A stretch of 30,943 bases of DNA from UBA11524 sp964464815 (GTDB lineage: Bacteria; Bacillota; Clostridia; Christensenellales; Aristaeellaceae), in contig CAYXHF010000031.1 of NCBI GenBank assembly GCA_964464815.1, forward strand, positions 1 to 30,943, given 5' to 3'. Positions 23,240-30,943 of the stretch are shown in pieces. Under the pieces are notes generated by a model that saw nothing but the letters and a program-made list of their open reading frames with translations, ran no database searches and had not been told where the DNA came from. Each line of letters opens with the position of its first letter. Position 1 is the stretch's first letter. Both the position numbers and the translations under genes were made by a program.

Positions 23240-23254
23240 CTAATTTTATCGCAC

Positions 23255-23294
23255 AGCCGCCGGTGAAGCACTCTTTCGCGCTTTCCCGGCGGCT
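23255..23294 (+). terminator. Hairpin between the lipoprotein gene and the transglutaminase-like gene
   Basis: AGCCGCCGG (23255-23263) and CCGGCGGCT (23286-23294) pair perfectly over 9 bp with a 22-nt loop. A T6 tract lies about 12 nt downstream. It may be the original lipoprotein-gene terminator, now separated from that gene by the MITE-like insertion. Confidence 0.5.
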
Positions 23295-23322
23295 TTGTGA
23301 TTCCCCTTTTTTCGGAGGCCGT

Positions 23323-24378
23323 ATGTTCCAGAAAAGCTTGCGCTTCGTCCCGATGCTGTCGGTGCTGCTGTGCCTGTTGCTGCTTCACGCGCTTTGTGTA
23401 CCCGCAGCCGCCTACGATGCCCAAACGGTATTGCCCGCACATCCGCTGTCCGCCACAGAGCAACAGCTGCGCGATTTGCTCTATCCGGCACTCCTTGCGC
23501 AGCAGGCGGAAATTTCCCTGCCCGCTGGCACGTCCTACGACATGGCGCGCCAGGCCATGGAGGGCATGATGTGCGATTATCCGGAGCTGTTTCCGGTCGA
23601 TGATACGTACACCATCACCTACACCCGCGCTGAACCGGATGTGGCCCGCAGCATCAGGCCGACCTATCGCTGCACGCTGGAAGAAGCAGAATCACTTCGC
23701 ACCCAGCTGCTTTCCATCGCCCAGGTATGGGCCACTGAAACGCCGGATGTGCTTTCCCTGCATGACCGTCTGCTCGCCCAAACCACCTATGCCACCGACA
23801 CGCGCTGGTATGCCACAGCCATTGGCGCATTGCTGGACGGCAAGGCCAACTGTCAGGGATACGCGCATGCCCTGACCCTGCTCTGTCGCACAGCTGGCTA
23901 TCCGGTCATGCACATCACCGGCGTCGCCACGGATCACACGGGCGTGACCCAGCGCCATTCCTGGAATCTGGTTCAGGATGAAGCGGGCGCGTTCCTTGTG
24001 GACGCCACGTGGAATGACCAGGGCGCGTACAACACACACTGGTACTATGGTCTGAGCGAAGAAGCCATGGCCCTGGATCACACGCCGGATGCAGGCTTTC
24101 AGCTGCCGGACACCTCCGGCGCGCTTCCCTATCTGGTGCAGCAGGGCGCATTCGTCACGACCGAAGCGGAGCTTGCGCCGTTTCTGCGGCAGCTTGCGCA
24201 TGGCGAAACCATCAATCTCCTTCTGTCCGATGACCTGTATCAGCGCTGCATCAGCGATTTCAACAGCATCCTGACGCATTACAACGACGCCGCCGCGCCG
24301 CAGGATGCGTTTTCAGGCAGCTATTCCATCCTGTTTTCTGACATCAGGCGCACCCTGCTCATCTTCTGCCCGCGCTGA
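23323..24378 (+). CDS. Secreted transglutaminase-like (cysteine protease fold) protein
   Basis: The 351-residue product has a signal peptide (residues 1-30, ending PAAA). The transglutaminase-like core shows the full catalytic triad: Cys177 in KANCQGYA, His212 in RHSWNLV and Asp227 in VDATWND. Bacterial members act as peptidases or peptide cross-linkers outside the cell, and many are cell-wall associated. The true reaction is unknown. The segment before the core (about 40-160) is typical of clostridial transglutaminase-like proteins, and the C-terminal 100 residues resemble no domain I know. ATG at 23323 follows GGAGG with a short 5-nt spacing. Longer in-frame starts would run into the hairpin and the MITE-like element. 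Confidence 0.86.
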   Translation: MFQKSLRFVPMLSVLLCLLLLHALCVPAAAYDAQTVLPAHPLSATEQQLRDLLYPALLAQQAEISLPAGTSYDMARQAMEGMMCDYPELFPVDDTYTITYTRAEPDVARSIRPTYRCTLEEAESLRTQLLSIAQVWATETPDVLSLHDRLLAQTTYATDTRWYATAIGALLDGKANCQGYAHALTLLCRTAGYPVMHITGVATDHTGVTQRHSWNLVQDEAGAFLVDATWNDQGAYNTHWYYGLSEEAMALDHTPDAGFQLPDTSGALPYLVQQGAFVTTEAELAPFLRQLAHGETINLLLSDDLYQRCISDFNSILTHYNDAAAPQDAFSGSYSILFSDIRRTLLIFCPR

Positions 24379-24401
24379 TTACAGGAATTATGTCGGAAAG
24401 C

Positions 24402-24431
24402 TTGCAAGAAGCATGCCTTTCATGCTATAAT
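24402..24431 (+). promoter_or_regulatory. Promoter of secA
   Basis: TTGCAA (24402-24407), 18 bp, TATAAT (24426-24431), preceded by TGC, which makes an extended -10. It likely drives secA, prfB and the genes behind them. Confidence 0.8.
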
Positions 24432-24435
24432 AGAT

Positions 24436-24463
24436 AGGAAGTGTGTCCATCTGCGCACTTCCT
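24436..24463 (+). promoter_or_regulatory. Hairpin at the 5' end of the secA leader
   Basis: AGGAAGTG (24436-24443) and CACTTCCT (24456-24463) pair perfectly over 8 bp right at the predicted transcript start, followed by GTTCTTTC. It could protect the 5' end or attenuate transcription. No known secA leader is recognised. Confidence 0.45.
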
Positions 24464-24532
24464 GTTCTTTCACATTATCAGCAGCATCCATATTCGGATG
24501 ATTCTGCTTTTCTATTTTGAAAGGAGTACCTT

Positions 24533-27247
24533 ATGTTTGATTGGGTCAAAAAGCTTCTGGGCAGCAGCAATGACGCCGAGGTCAAAAAGCTGCAAAAAAC
24601 CGTCAATGCCGTGGAAGCACTCGAGGACGAATACAAAGCGCTGACTGACGACCAGCTGCGCGCCAAGACGGATGAATTCCGCGCCCGCCTGCAAAATGGC
24701 GAGACGGAGGACGATATTCTGCCCGAGGCGTTCGCCGCGATTCGCGAAGCCGACGCGCGTGTGCTGGGCATGCGTCCCTACCGCGTGCAGGTGATGGGCG
24801 GTCTGGTGCTGCATCAGGGCCGTATCGCCGAGATGAAGACGGGCGAAGGCAAGACGCTGGTGGCTACGCTCCCCGCTTATCTGAATGCATTGTCCGGCAA
24901 GGGCGTGCATGTTGTGACGGTCAACGATTATCTGGCGCGCCGCGACAGTGAATGGATGGGCAAGGTGCATCGCTTCATGGGCCTGAGTGTGGGCCTGATT
25001 GTCCATGATTTGGACAGCGCCGAGCGCCGTGCCGCCTATGCATGCGATATTACCTATGGCACCAACAACGAGCTGGGCTTTGACTACCTGCGCGACAACA
25101 TGGTGCTGCGCCAGAATGAATTGGTGCAGCGCGGCCATCACTTCGCGATTGTGGACGAAGTGGACTCCATCCTGATTGACGAAGCGCGTACTCCCCTGAT
25201 TATTTCCGGCGCTGGCGATAAGTCCACCGACCTCTACGCCAAGGTGGACGCTGTGGTTCGCGCCCTGCAAAAGGACGTCCACTTCGAGGTGGAGGAGAAG
25301 AAGAAGGCCATCAGCCTGACCGATGAGGGCGCCCAGCGCGTGGAAAAGGCGTTTGGTGTGGAGAACATCAACGACGCCGAAAATGCTGAGCTGAACCATC
25401 ACGTCAGCTGCGCCCTGCGCGCCAACTTCCTGATGAAGCGCGATGTGGACTACGTCGTCAAGGACGATCAGGTCATCATCGTGGACGAGTTCACTGGCCG
25501 CCTGATGATTGGCCGCCGCTACTCCGAGGGTCTGCATCAGGCCATTGAAGCCAAGGAGCATGTGACCATCGAGCGCGAAAGCCGGACGCTGGCCACCATC
25601 ACCTTCCAGAACTACTTCCGTATGTACACCAAGCTCTCCGGTATGACCGGTACGGCCAAGACCGAAGAGGACGAATTCCAGAACATCTACTCTCTGGACG
25701 TTGTGCAGATTCCCACCAACAAGCCCAACATTCGTCAGGATCTGGACGACATGATCTACAAGACGAAGAAGGCCAAGTTCGACGCGGTCGTGAATGCCAT
25801 CGCCGATGTGCATGCCAAGGGCCAGCCTGTGCTGGTCGGTACGGTCACGGTCGAGACGAGTGAGATGCTCTCCCGTCTGCTGCGCCTGCGCGGCATCGAG
25901 CATGAGGTGCTCAACGCCAAGAACCATGCCCGCGAGGCGGAAATCGTCGCACAGGCTGGCCACTGGGGCGCCGTCACCATCGCCACGAACATGGCTGGCC
26001 GTGGTACGGACATTCTGCTGGGCGGCAACCCGGAATTCCTCGCCCGTCGCGCCATGCGTCAGGAAGGCTATGAGGATGAAATCATCGAGGCCGCCATCGG
26101 TCACGCCGAAAACGTGTCGGATGAAATCCTCGTTGCCCGCGAAAAGTACCAGACGCTGTACAAGTCCTTCAAGCAGCAGACCGACGCCGAGCATGGCCGC
26201 GTGATGCAGACCGGTGGCCTGCACATCATCGGCACGGAGCGCCACGAGTCTCGCCGCATTGATAATCAGCTGCGTGGCCGTGCGGGTCGTCAGGGCGATC
26301 CCGGTTCGACCCAGTTCTTCATTGCGCTGGAAGACGACCTGATGCGTCTGTTCGGCGGCGACCGCATCACGCCCATGGTTGAGCGCCTGGGTCTGAAGGA
26401 TGACGAGCCGTTGCAGGCTGGCATGCTGACCAAGCAGATTGAGTCGGCGCAGAAGCGCATCGAAGGCCGCAACTTCGACACTCGTAAGCACGTGCTGGAA
26501 TATGACAACGTTATGAACCGCCAGCGCGAAATCATCTACGGTCAGCGCCGCCGCGTGCTGATGGGCGAAAACGTGCGCGACAACATTCTGGGCATGGCGG
26601 ACAAGCTGATTGACGCCGCGCTGAATCGTCACTGCGCCTCCGCCGACGGCACGGATTGGGATATTCCCCAGCTGACCAATTATCTGGAAAACCTGTGCGT
26701 GCATCATGACACCTTCAGCCATCTGGAAAGCGAAATCCGCTCCGGCGACCGTGACGTGCTGGCCAAGGCGCTCAAGGACGACGCGCATGCCTTCTATGAG
26801 GAGCGCGAGGCATCCCTGGCCGAAATCGGTCTGGACATGCGCGAAATCGAGCGCGTGCTGCTGCTGCGTTCGGTGGACACCCGCTGGATGGATCACATCG
26901 ACGCCATGGATCGCCTGCGTGACGGCATCGGCTTCCGCGCCTACAGCGGCAAGAACCCTGTCACCGAATACCAGATTGAAGCTGGCTACATGTTTGACGA
27001 ATTAAACCACCTGATTCGTGAGGACACGGTGCGCCGTCTGTACCAGATGCGCATCGAGCGCACGCCCGAGCGTGTGCAGGCCGCCGTGCGTCCGGTGGAA
27101 GGCAAGCCGGTTGTGCCCGGCAACGGCCAGCCGCAGCAGCCCAAGCGCGTCAAGGCATCCCAGCGTGTGGGTCGCAACGACCTGTGCCCCTGCGGTTCCG
27201 GAAAGAAATACAAGAACTGCTGTGGCCGTGGCGAAGGGGAAGCGTGA
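24533..27247 (+). CDS. secA: Preprotein translocase ATPase SecA
   Basis: SecA drives post-translational export of proteins through SecYEG. The 904-residue product has Walker A MKTGEGKT (101-108), the DEVDS box (208-212), the second motor domain with GRGTDI and RQGDPGS, and the C-terminal SEC-C zinc motif CPCGSGKKYKNCC. The last is preceded by VGRNDL, consistent with SecB- or ribosome-contacting tails. Length is normal. ATG follows GAAAGGAG. A good promoter with a leader hairpin lies upstream. The clustering with prfB is common in Firmicutes. Many products in this window (signal-peptide proteins and lipoproteins) would be its substrates. Confidence 0.98.
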   Translation: MFDWVKKLLGSSNDAEVKKLQKTVNAVEALEDEYKALTDDQLRAKTDEFRARLQNGETEDDILPEAFAAIREADARVLGMRPYRVQVMGGLVLHQGRIAEMKTGEGKTLVATLPAYLNALSGKGVHVVTVNDYLARRDSEWMGKVHRFMGLSVGLIVHDLDSAERRAAYACDITYGTNNELGFDYLRDNMVLRQNELVQRGHHFAIVDEVDSILIDEARTPLIISGAGDKSTDLYAKVDAVVRALQKDVHFEVEEKKKAISLTDEGAQRVEKAFGVENINDAENAELNHHVSCALRANFLMKRDVDYVVKDDQVIIVDEFTGRLMIGRRYSEGLHQAIEAKEHVTIERESRTLATITFQNYFRMYTKLSGMTGTAKTEEDEFQNIYSLDVVQIPTNKPNIRQDLDDMIYKTKKAKFDAVVNAIADVHAKGQPVLVGTVTVETSEMLSRLLRLRGIEHEVLNAKNHAREAEIVAQAGHWGAVTIATNMAGRGTDILLGGNPEFLARRAMRQEGYEDEIIEAAIGHAENVSDEILVAREKYQTLYKSFKQQTDAEHGRVMQTGGLHIIGTERHESRRIDNQLRGRAGRQGDPGSTQFFIALEDDLMRLFGGDRITPMVERLGLKDDEPLQAGMLTKQIESAQKRIEGRNFDTRKHVLEYDNVMNRQREIIYGQRRRVLMGENVRDNILGMADKLIDAALNRHCASADGTDWDIPQLTNYLENLCVHHDTFSHLESEIRSGDRDVLAKALKDDAHAFYEEREASLAEIGLDMREIERVLLLRSVDTRWMDHIDAMDRLRDGIGFRAYSGKNPVTEYQIEAGYMFDELNHLIREDTVRRLYQMRIERTPERVQAAVRPVEGKPVVPGNGQPQQPKRVKASQRVGRNDLCPCGSGKKYKNCCGRGEGEA

Positions 27248-27336
27248 AGGCGCATAACCAGGCGCACACCACCGTAACCCTTCCCGCCAGGCATTGGATT
27301 TGTTTCTTTTCAACCGACACATAAGGAGAGTTTTCT

Positions 27337-28443
27337 ATGGCTTTGATTGATATCCCGCAGTATCGCACGGAACTGGCCGACATTCGCAAGTCCCTGCTGG
27401 CCGCTGGCGATGCCCTGCACATTGACCATATCCGCGAGCAGCTGGAAGAGCTGACCGAGGAAATGAACCAGCCGGAATTCTGGAATGACCCGGATCATTC
27501 CACCAAGGTCAACCAGAAGGTGTCCAACCTCAAGGGCAAGCTGGAGCACTACGAGAAGCTCCTTGCGACCTCCGAGGACATCGAAGTGATGCTGGAAATG
27601 GCCGAGGAAGAAAATGACGAAGACACCGTCACCGAGGCTGTCGAGGAGCTGGCCAAGCTTCACGAGCATGCCGATGCGCTGGAGCTGGAAACGCTCATGC
27701 GCGGCGACTATGACGACAACGACGCCGTTCTGTCCCTGCACGCTGGTGCTGGCGGAACGGAGGCGCAGGACTGGACGCAGATGCTCTACCGCATGTACAC
27801 CCGTTACTGCGAGAAGATGGGCTTCACCGTGAAGGTGCTGGATTTGCTCGACGGCGACGAAGCCGGCCTGAAATCCGTCACCTTCGAGGTGTCCGGCGAC
27901 CATGCCTACGGCTATCTGCGCGGCGAAAAGGGCGTTCACCGTCTGGTGCGCATTTCTCCCTTTGACGCCAACGCGCGTCGCCACACGTCCTTCTCCTCTC
28001 TGGACGTTGCGCCCATGCTGGAAGAGGACGATTCCGAAATCGAAATCAACATGAAGGACGTTCGTGTTGACACCTACCATTCCAGCGGCGCTGGCGGCCA
28101 GAACGTGAACAAGACGTCCTCCGCTGTCCGCATGACGCACTATCCCACAGGCATTGTCGTGGCCTGCCAGACCGAGCGCGATCAGGTGCAGAACCGTGCC
28201 ACCTGTATTAAGATGCTCAAGGCCAAGCTGCTGGAGCTGCGTGAACGCGCCAAGGAAGAGGAAATGGCCAACATCAAGGGCGAAATGAAGAAGATTGAAT
28301 GGGGCAGCCAGATTCGCTCCTATGTCTTCCAGCCCTACACCATGGTCAAGGATCACCGCACGAACTTTGAATCCGGCAATATTGACGACGTGATGAACGG
28401 CAATCTGGAAGGCTTTGTCACGGCGTACCTGAAGATGCAGTAA
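27337..28443 (+). CDS. prfB: Peptide chain release factor 2 (no programmed frameshift)
   Basis: RF2 terminates translation at UGA and UAA. The 368 residues include the stop-codon recognition tripeptide SPF (207-209) and the peptidyl-tRNA hydrolysis motif GGQ (253-255). In most bacteria an internal UGA near codon 26 and a +1 frameshift control synthesis. Here the frame is continuous from ATG to stop, and the region aligned with the usual site (around GDALHIDH, residues 24-31) contains no CTTTGA slip in frame. The gene therefore lacks that autoregulation. AAGGAGAG precedes the ATG. It lies 89 bp after secA, without a terminator in between. Confidence 0.97.
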   Translation: MALIDIPQYRTELADIRKSLLAAGDALHIDHIREQLEELTEEMNQPEFWNDPDHSTKVNQKVSNLKGKLEHYEKLLATSEDIEVMLEMAEEENDEDTVTEAVEELAKLHEHADALELETLMRGDYDDNDAVLSLHAGAGGTEAQDWTQMLYRMYTRYCEKMGFTVKVLDLLDGDEAGLKSVTFEVSGDHAYGYLRGEKGVHRLVRISPFDANARRHTSFSSLDVAPMLEEDDSEIEINMKDVRVDTYHSSGAGGQNVNKTSSAVRMTHYPTGIVVACQTERDQVQNRATCIKMLKAKLLELRERAKEEEMANIKGEMKKIEWGSQIRSYVFQPYTMVKDHRTNFESGNIDDVMNGNLEGFVTAYLKMQ

Positions 28444-29138
28444 TGCGTTCTTTCCGGCGTTTTGTCCCTTTCGCCGCCCTGCTATGCAGTGTCGCATTTG
28501 TCGTGACGCTGCTCTGCGGCGCGATTTGGACGCTTGGCACCAATGCGCAGGTGATGCTGACCGTCATGCAGCGCACCGCACCGCCCGAAAGCAGCCATTT
28601 GCCGGAAGAATACTACCCGCAGGCAGTTTCCACCATCGTGGAATACTTAACCGGCGCGGCGGACGAGTTCCAGTTCACCTTTTCAATGGATGGCGCGTAT
28701 TATGCCGCCTTCCGCACGAATGAACAGGTGCATATGGCCGACTGCCGCGCCTTGTTTTTCCTCTGCCGACGCGTTGGCATCCTTTCCGGCGCATTTTCTG
28801 CATTTTTCTTTTGCTATCTGCTGCTGATGCCGGGTGGCATGCGCCGCTTTGCGCGTTCGCTGCGGCACGTGGCGCTGTTCCTGCTGCTCCTGAGCCTTGT
28901 TGCGGCGCTATGCTTTACCGATGCCTTCATTCTCTTCCACCGCATCTTTTTCCGCAACGATTTATGGCTCCTTGACCCACACACCAACCTGCTCATTCGC
29001 CTGATGCCCACGGCTTTTTTTGAGCATTACGCCGTGCTGCTGCTCCTTGCACTTTTGCTGGGACTCCTTGCTGGCGAAGGGCTGGCGTTCCTACTGGATC
29101 GTCTGCTTCCTACCCAACGAAAGAAGGTTCTTCCATGA
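28443..29138 (+). CDS. TIGR01906/DUF1461 family integral membrane protein
   Basis: A 231-residue polytopic membrane protein of unknown function found in many Firmicutes. The N-terminal helix (about 8-32) is followed by an extracellular loop with EYYPQAVSTIVEYL and QVHMADCRALF, then further TM segments. The family block FHRIFFRNDLWLLDPHTN is complete. The start codon overlaps the prfB stop by one base (TAATG), and the end overlaps tsaD by four bases (ATGA), so translation is coupled on both sides. No separate ribosome binding site of quality is seen. Confidence 0.85.
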   Translation: MRSFRRFVPFAALLCSVAFVVTLLCGAIWTLGTNAQVMLTVMQRTAPPESSHLPEEYYPQAVSTIVEYLTGAADEFQFTFSMDGAYYAAFRTNEQVHMADCRALFFLCRRVGILSGAFSAFFFCYLLLMPGGMRRFARSLRHVALFLLLLSLVAALCFTDAFILFHRIFFRNDLWLLDPHTNLLIRLMPTAFFEHYAVLLLLALLLGLLAGEGLAFLLDRLLPTQRKKVLP

Positions 29139-30193
29139 CCTACACGCAAACCACGCAGGAAACGCTTTCGCGCCTGCGCTCGCAGGAGAAGGTGCGCATT
29201 CTGGCGCTGGAAACCTCCTGTGACGAAACGGCCGCCGCTATCATCGAGAACGGCCGCACCATTGTTTCCAACATCGTTTTCAGCCAGATTGATTTGCACG
29301 CCCTCTACGGCGGTGTCGTGCCGGAGATTGCCAGCCGCGCCCACGTGGAAGCCTGCGACCGCGTGATTGACGAGGCGCTTCGTGCCGCCGACATGCGTCT
29401 GGAGGACGTGGACGCCCTCGCCGTCACCTACGGCCCAGGTCTGGTCGGTGCGCTCCTGACCGGTGTCAGCTGCATGAAGGGACTGAGCTACGCCACCGGA
29501 AAGCCGCTGATTCCCGTCAATCACATTGAGGGACACGTGTCCGCAAACTATCTATCCAATCCGGATTTAAAGCCGCCGTTCCTCTGTCTGGTCGTATCGG
29601 GTGGTCACAGCCACATCGTGCGCGTGAACGACTATGGCGATTACACACTCCTTGGTCAGACGATGGACGATGCCGCTGGCGAAGCCTTCGACAAGGCCGC
29701 GCGTGTGCTGACACTCCCCTATCCGGGTGGCCCGCGCATTGACGCCCTTGCCGAGGAAGGCGACCCGCACTACATGGTCTTGCCGCATCCGCACACGCCG
29801 GGCAAGTACGATTACTCCTTCTCCGGCATGAAGACGGCCTTCCTCAACGCCGCCAACAAAATGGAGATGAAGGGCGAAGCGCTCCCCAAGGCCGATATGG
29901 CCGCCTCCTTCCGCTATGCGGTGGTATCCTCGCTGGTGGAAAAGGCGATACTGGCCGCACGCGACACGAACGCGCCCGCTTTAGCGCTGGCCGGTGGCGT
30001 ATCCGCAAACCGTCTCCTCCGCCGCATGATGCAGGAGGCCGCGGACAAGTTACACCTGCCGCTCTACATGCCGCAGCTTCCCCTTTGCACCGACAACGCC
30101 GCCATGATTGGTTCGGCCGCCTACTACCGTCTGCTCAAGGGCGAGCTTGCTCCGCTGACCCTCAACGCCACGCCGTCCCTGCGGCTGGTGTAA
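29135..30193 (+). CDS. tsaD: tRNA N6-threonylcarbamoyladenosine synthase subunit TsaD
   Basis: TsaD, with TsaB and TsaE, transfers threonylcarbamoyl to A37 of tRNAs reading ANN codons. The 352 residues contain the metal-binding HIEGH (His130 and His134), SGGHSH, DDAAGEAFDK, and CTDNAAMIG near the C terminus, all standard for the ASKHA-fold enzyme. The usual start LALETSCDET is preceded by about 20 extra residues. The ATG is kept because it has AAGAAGG upstream and forms an ATGA overlap with the previous gene. TsaB and TsaE genes are not in the window. Confidence 0.96.
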   Translation: MTYTQTTQETLSRLRSQEKVRILALETSCDETAAAIIENGRTIVSNIVFSQIDLHALYGGVVPEIASRAHVEACDRVIDEALRAADMRLEDVDALAVTYGPGLVGALLTGVSCMKGLSYATGKPLIPVNHIEGHVSANYLSNPDLKPPFLCLVVSGGHSHIVRVNDYGDYTLLGQTMDDAAGEAFDKAARVLTLPYPGGPRIDALAEEGDPHYMVLPHPHTPGKYDYSFSGMKTAFLNAANKMEMKGEALPKADMAASFRYAVVSSLVEKAILAARDTNAPALALAGGVSANRLLRRMMQEAADKLHLPLYMPQLPLCTDNAAMIGSAAYYRLLKGELAPLTLNATPSLRLV

Positions 30194-30217
30194 CACGAGC
30201 AAAAAAGGAATTTGCAC

Positions 30218-30643
30218 ATGAAAAACAAGAATCTCCTACAGGTCATCAAGTTCACGCTTTTCAGCGCCTCGGCCGCCATCGTGCAGCTTGTCAGCTTTGC
30301 GCTCCTCCACGACGTTTTGCATCTGGACGGCTATCTATTCAGCTATCTTCCGTCCCTGATTCTCTCCGTCCTGTGGAATTTCACCTTCAACCGCCGCTAC
30401 ACCTTCCGTTCCGACGGCAACGTGAAGCGTGCAATGCTCCTCGTCGCGCTTTACTACGTCTGCTTCATTCTCCTGACCGGCTGGTGGAGCAAGGAGCTGG
30501 AAGCCCTTGGTGTTCACGACTGGCTGATTGAAATCATCAACATGGCCTTCAACTTCGTGACAGAATTCCTCTACCAGAAGTTCATTGTCTACCGCGGCAC
30601 GGAAGACACGAACGACCTTGCAAAAAAGGAACAGCAACAATAA
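30218..30643 (+). CDS. GtrA family membrane protein
   Basis: A 141-residue protein with about four TM helices. VIKFTLFSASAAIVQLVSFALL, the short loop and LSVLWNFTFNRRYTFRS match the GtrA pattern (family proteins often flip polyprenyl-linked sugars or assist cell-surface glycosylation). The C-terminal tail is charged and short. ATG at 30218 is chosen because AAAGGAA lies about 8 nt upstream. A TTG at 30212 is less likely. It follows tsaD by 24 bp and ends the operon at a clear terminator. A link to the surface glycan operon at 14282-19276 is possible but not shown. Confidence 0.87.
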   Translation: MKNKNLLQVIKFTLFSASAAIVQLVSFALLHDVLHLDGYLFSYLPSLILSVLWNFTFNRRYTFRSDGNVKRAMLLVALYYVCFILLTGWWSKELEALGVHDWLIEIINMAFNFVTEFLYQKFIVYRGTEDTNDLAKKEQQQ

Positions 30644-30649
30644 TCCGTC

Positions 30650-30684
30650 TCTCCCTCCGACGTCCTGTCGAGGGAGAGTTTTTT
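30650..30684 (+). terminator. Intrinsic terminator closing the secA-gtrA operon
   Basis: TCTCCCTC (30650-30657) and GAGGGAGA (30670-30677) form a perfect 8-bp stem that can be lengthened by GAC/GTC across a bulge, followed by G and T6. Confidence 0.92.
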
Positions 30685-30734
30685 ACTTATCCACCATTTA
30701 TCCTCAAAAAGCACATTCCCTTAGGCCACATGCT

Positions 30735-30790
30735 CCGGCTCCCTTGTCTAAAGGGAACTGTCAGCCGCTCCGGCTGACTGAGGGATTGTC
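30735..30790. repeat. Intergenic repeat with two hairpins (gut Firmicutes type)
   Basis: TCCCTT and AAGGGA (30740-30756) form one small hairpin. TCAGCCG and CGGCTGA (30761-30777) form another. The order GGCTCCCTTGTCTAAAGGGA, CTGTCAGCC, GGCTGACTGAGGGATT matches an intergenic repeat that I recall from many gut Clostridia genomes. It has no coding potential. The family name is not known to me. Confidence 0.6.
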
Positions 30791-30813
30791 CTCTTCCATC
30801 TCCATCCAACTTC

Positions 30814-30943
30814 AAAAAAGGCGGCCTCCGAAGGGTTCCAAGGGGCGACCGGAAAGCCCCTTGGTTGTAGCACCCAAGGTCCAGCAACAAAAAAGACGAC
30901 CCCGAAGGTGTCCAGTGGGCGACCGGAAAGCCCTCTGGTTCTA
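30814..30943. repeat. Two tandem structured repeat units, second cut by window end
   Basis: Unit 1 (about 30814-30887) and unit 2 (about 30888-30943) each start with an A6 run and G(G/A)CG(G/A)CC, then CCGAAGG and a hairpin with the same GACCGGAAA loop. Stem 1 is CCAAGGGGC with GCCCCTTGG (30838-30846 and 30856-30864). Stem 2 is CCAGTGGGC with GCCCTCTGG (30912-30920 and 30930-30938). One A-T pair becomes G-C, and one pair becomes T-T. No open frame covers it. Further units may lie beyond the window. Confidence 0.7.

Noticed and set aside
27337..27360. CTTTGA slip site near the prfB start
   Set aside because: The hexamer occurs at codons 2-4 in the wrong frame, too early and without the upstream ribosome-binding-like element. 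The frame is continuous anyway.

Overview
The window looks like a metagenome-derived or draft chromosome segment of a GC-rich Clostridia-class Firmicute, probably a gut lineage. The family is not determinable from sequence reading alone. Pointers are strong purine-rich ribosome binding sites before nearly every gene, a type-A RNase P RNA, homodimeric-type GlyRS next to recO, a secA-prfB pair, TIGR01906 and GtrA membrane proteins, and secreted SH3, Ig-like and peptidoglycan-binding proteins. The gene content is ordinary chromosomal core and cell-envelope functions. I see no prophage, integrase, CRISPR array or conventional defence island.

Layout. Positions 1-2503: the 3' end of glyS, a secreted phosphodiester glycosidase-like protein and recO, all on the plus strand. 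2597-5142: a P1B-type Zn/Cd-class metal ATPase with its own promoter and an ArsR/SmtB-like operator. The gene is broken by a 100-N scaffold gap whose two edges are the same 55 bp; overlapping them restores one open frame. 5201-7660: rpsT (TTG start) and a secreted SH3/Ig-repeat protein. 7673-9426: an MFS transporter (minus) divergent from the RNase P RNA gene. 9429-11298: a metallo-hydrolase lipoprotein (minus) divergent from tadA. 11304-14138: uvrA (minus), sharing a symmetric divergent promoter region with a five-gene plus-strand operon (14282-19276).

That operon encodes a two-domain GT2 glycosyltransferase, a Wzm-like ABC permease, a Wzt/TagH-like ATPase and two membrane proteins that appear to be paralogous. 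It is best read as a surface-glycan synthesis and export unit. 19351-20634: an Mrp/NBP35 Fe-S ATPase and a small XRE regulator with palindromic sites on its own promoter. 21094-24378: a lipoprotein with seven peptidoglycan-binding repeats, then a short MITE-like element with IS5-type ends and a CTAA target duplication, then a secreted transglutaminase-like protein. 24533-30643: secA, prfB (no programmed frameshift), a TIGR01906 membrane protein, tsaD and gtrA, closed by a terminator. 30685-30943: gene-free intergenic repeats, including a tandem hairpin unit with one compensatory base-pair change.

Most promising for follow-up are the uncharacterised membrane-protein pair in the glycan-export operon, the MITE-like element, the structured repeats at the right end, the regulated metal ATPase with its extendable His/Cys repeat tract, and the XRE gene with its double operator and possible small overlapping partner. 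None is clearly a wholly new system. Several are under-described.
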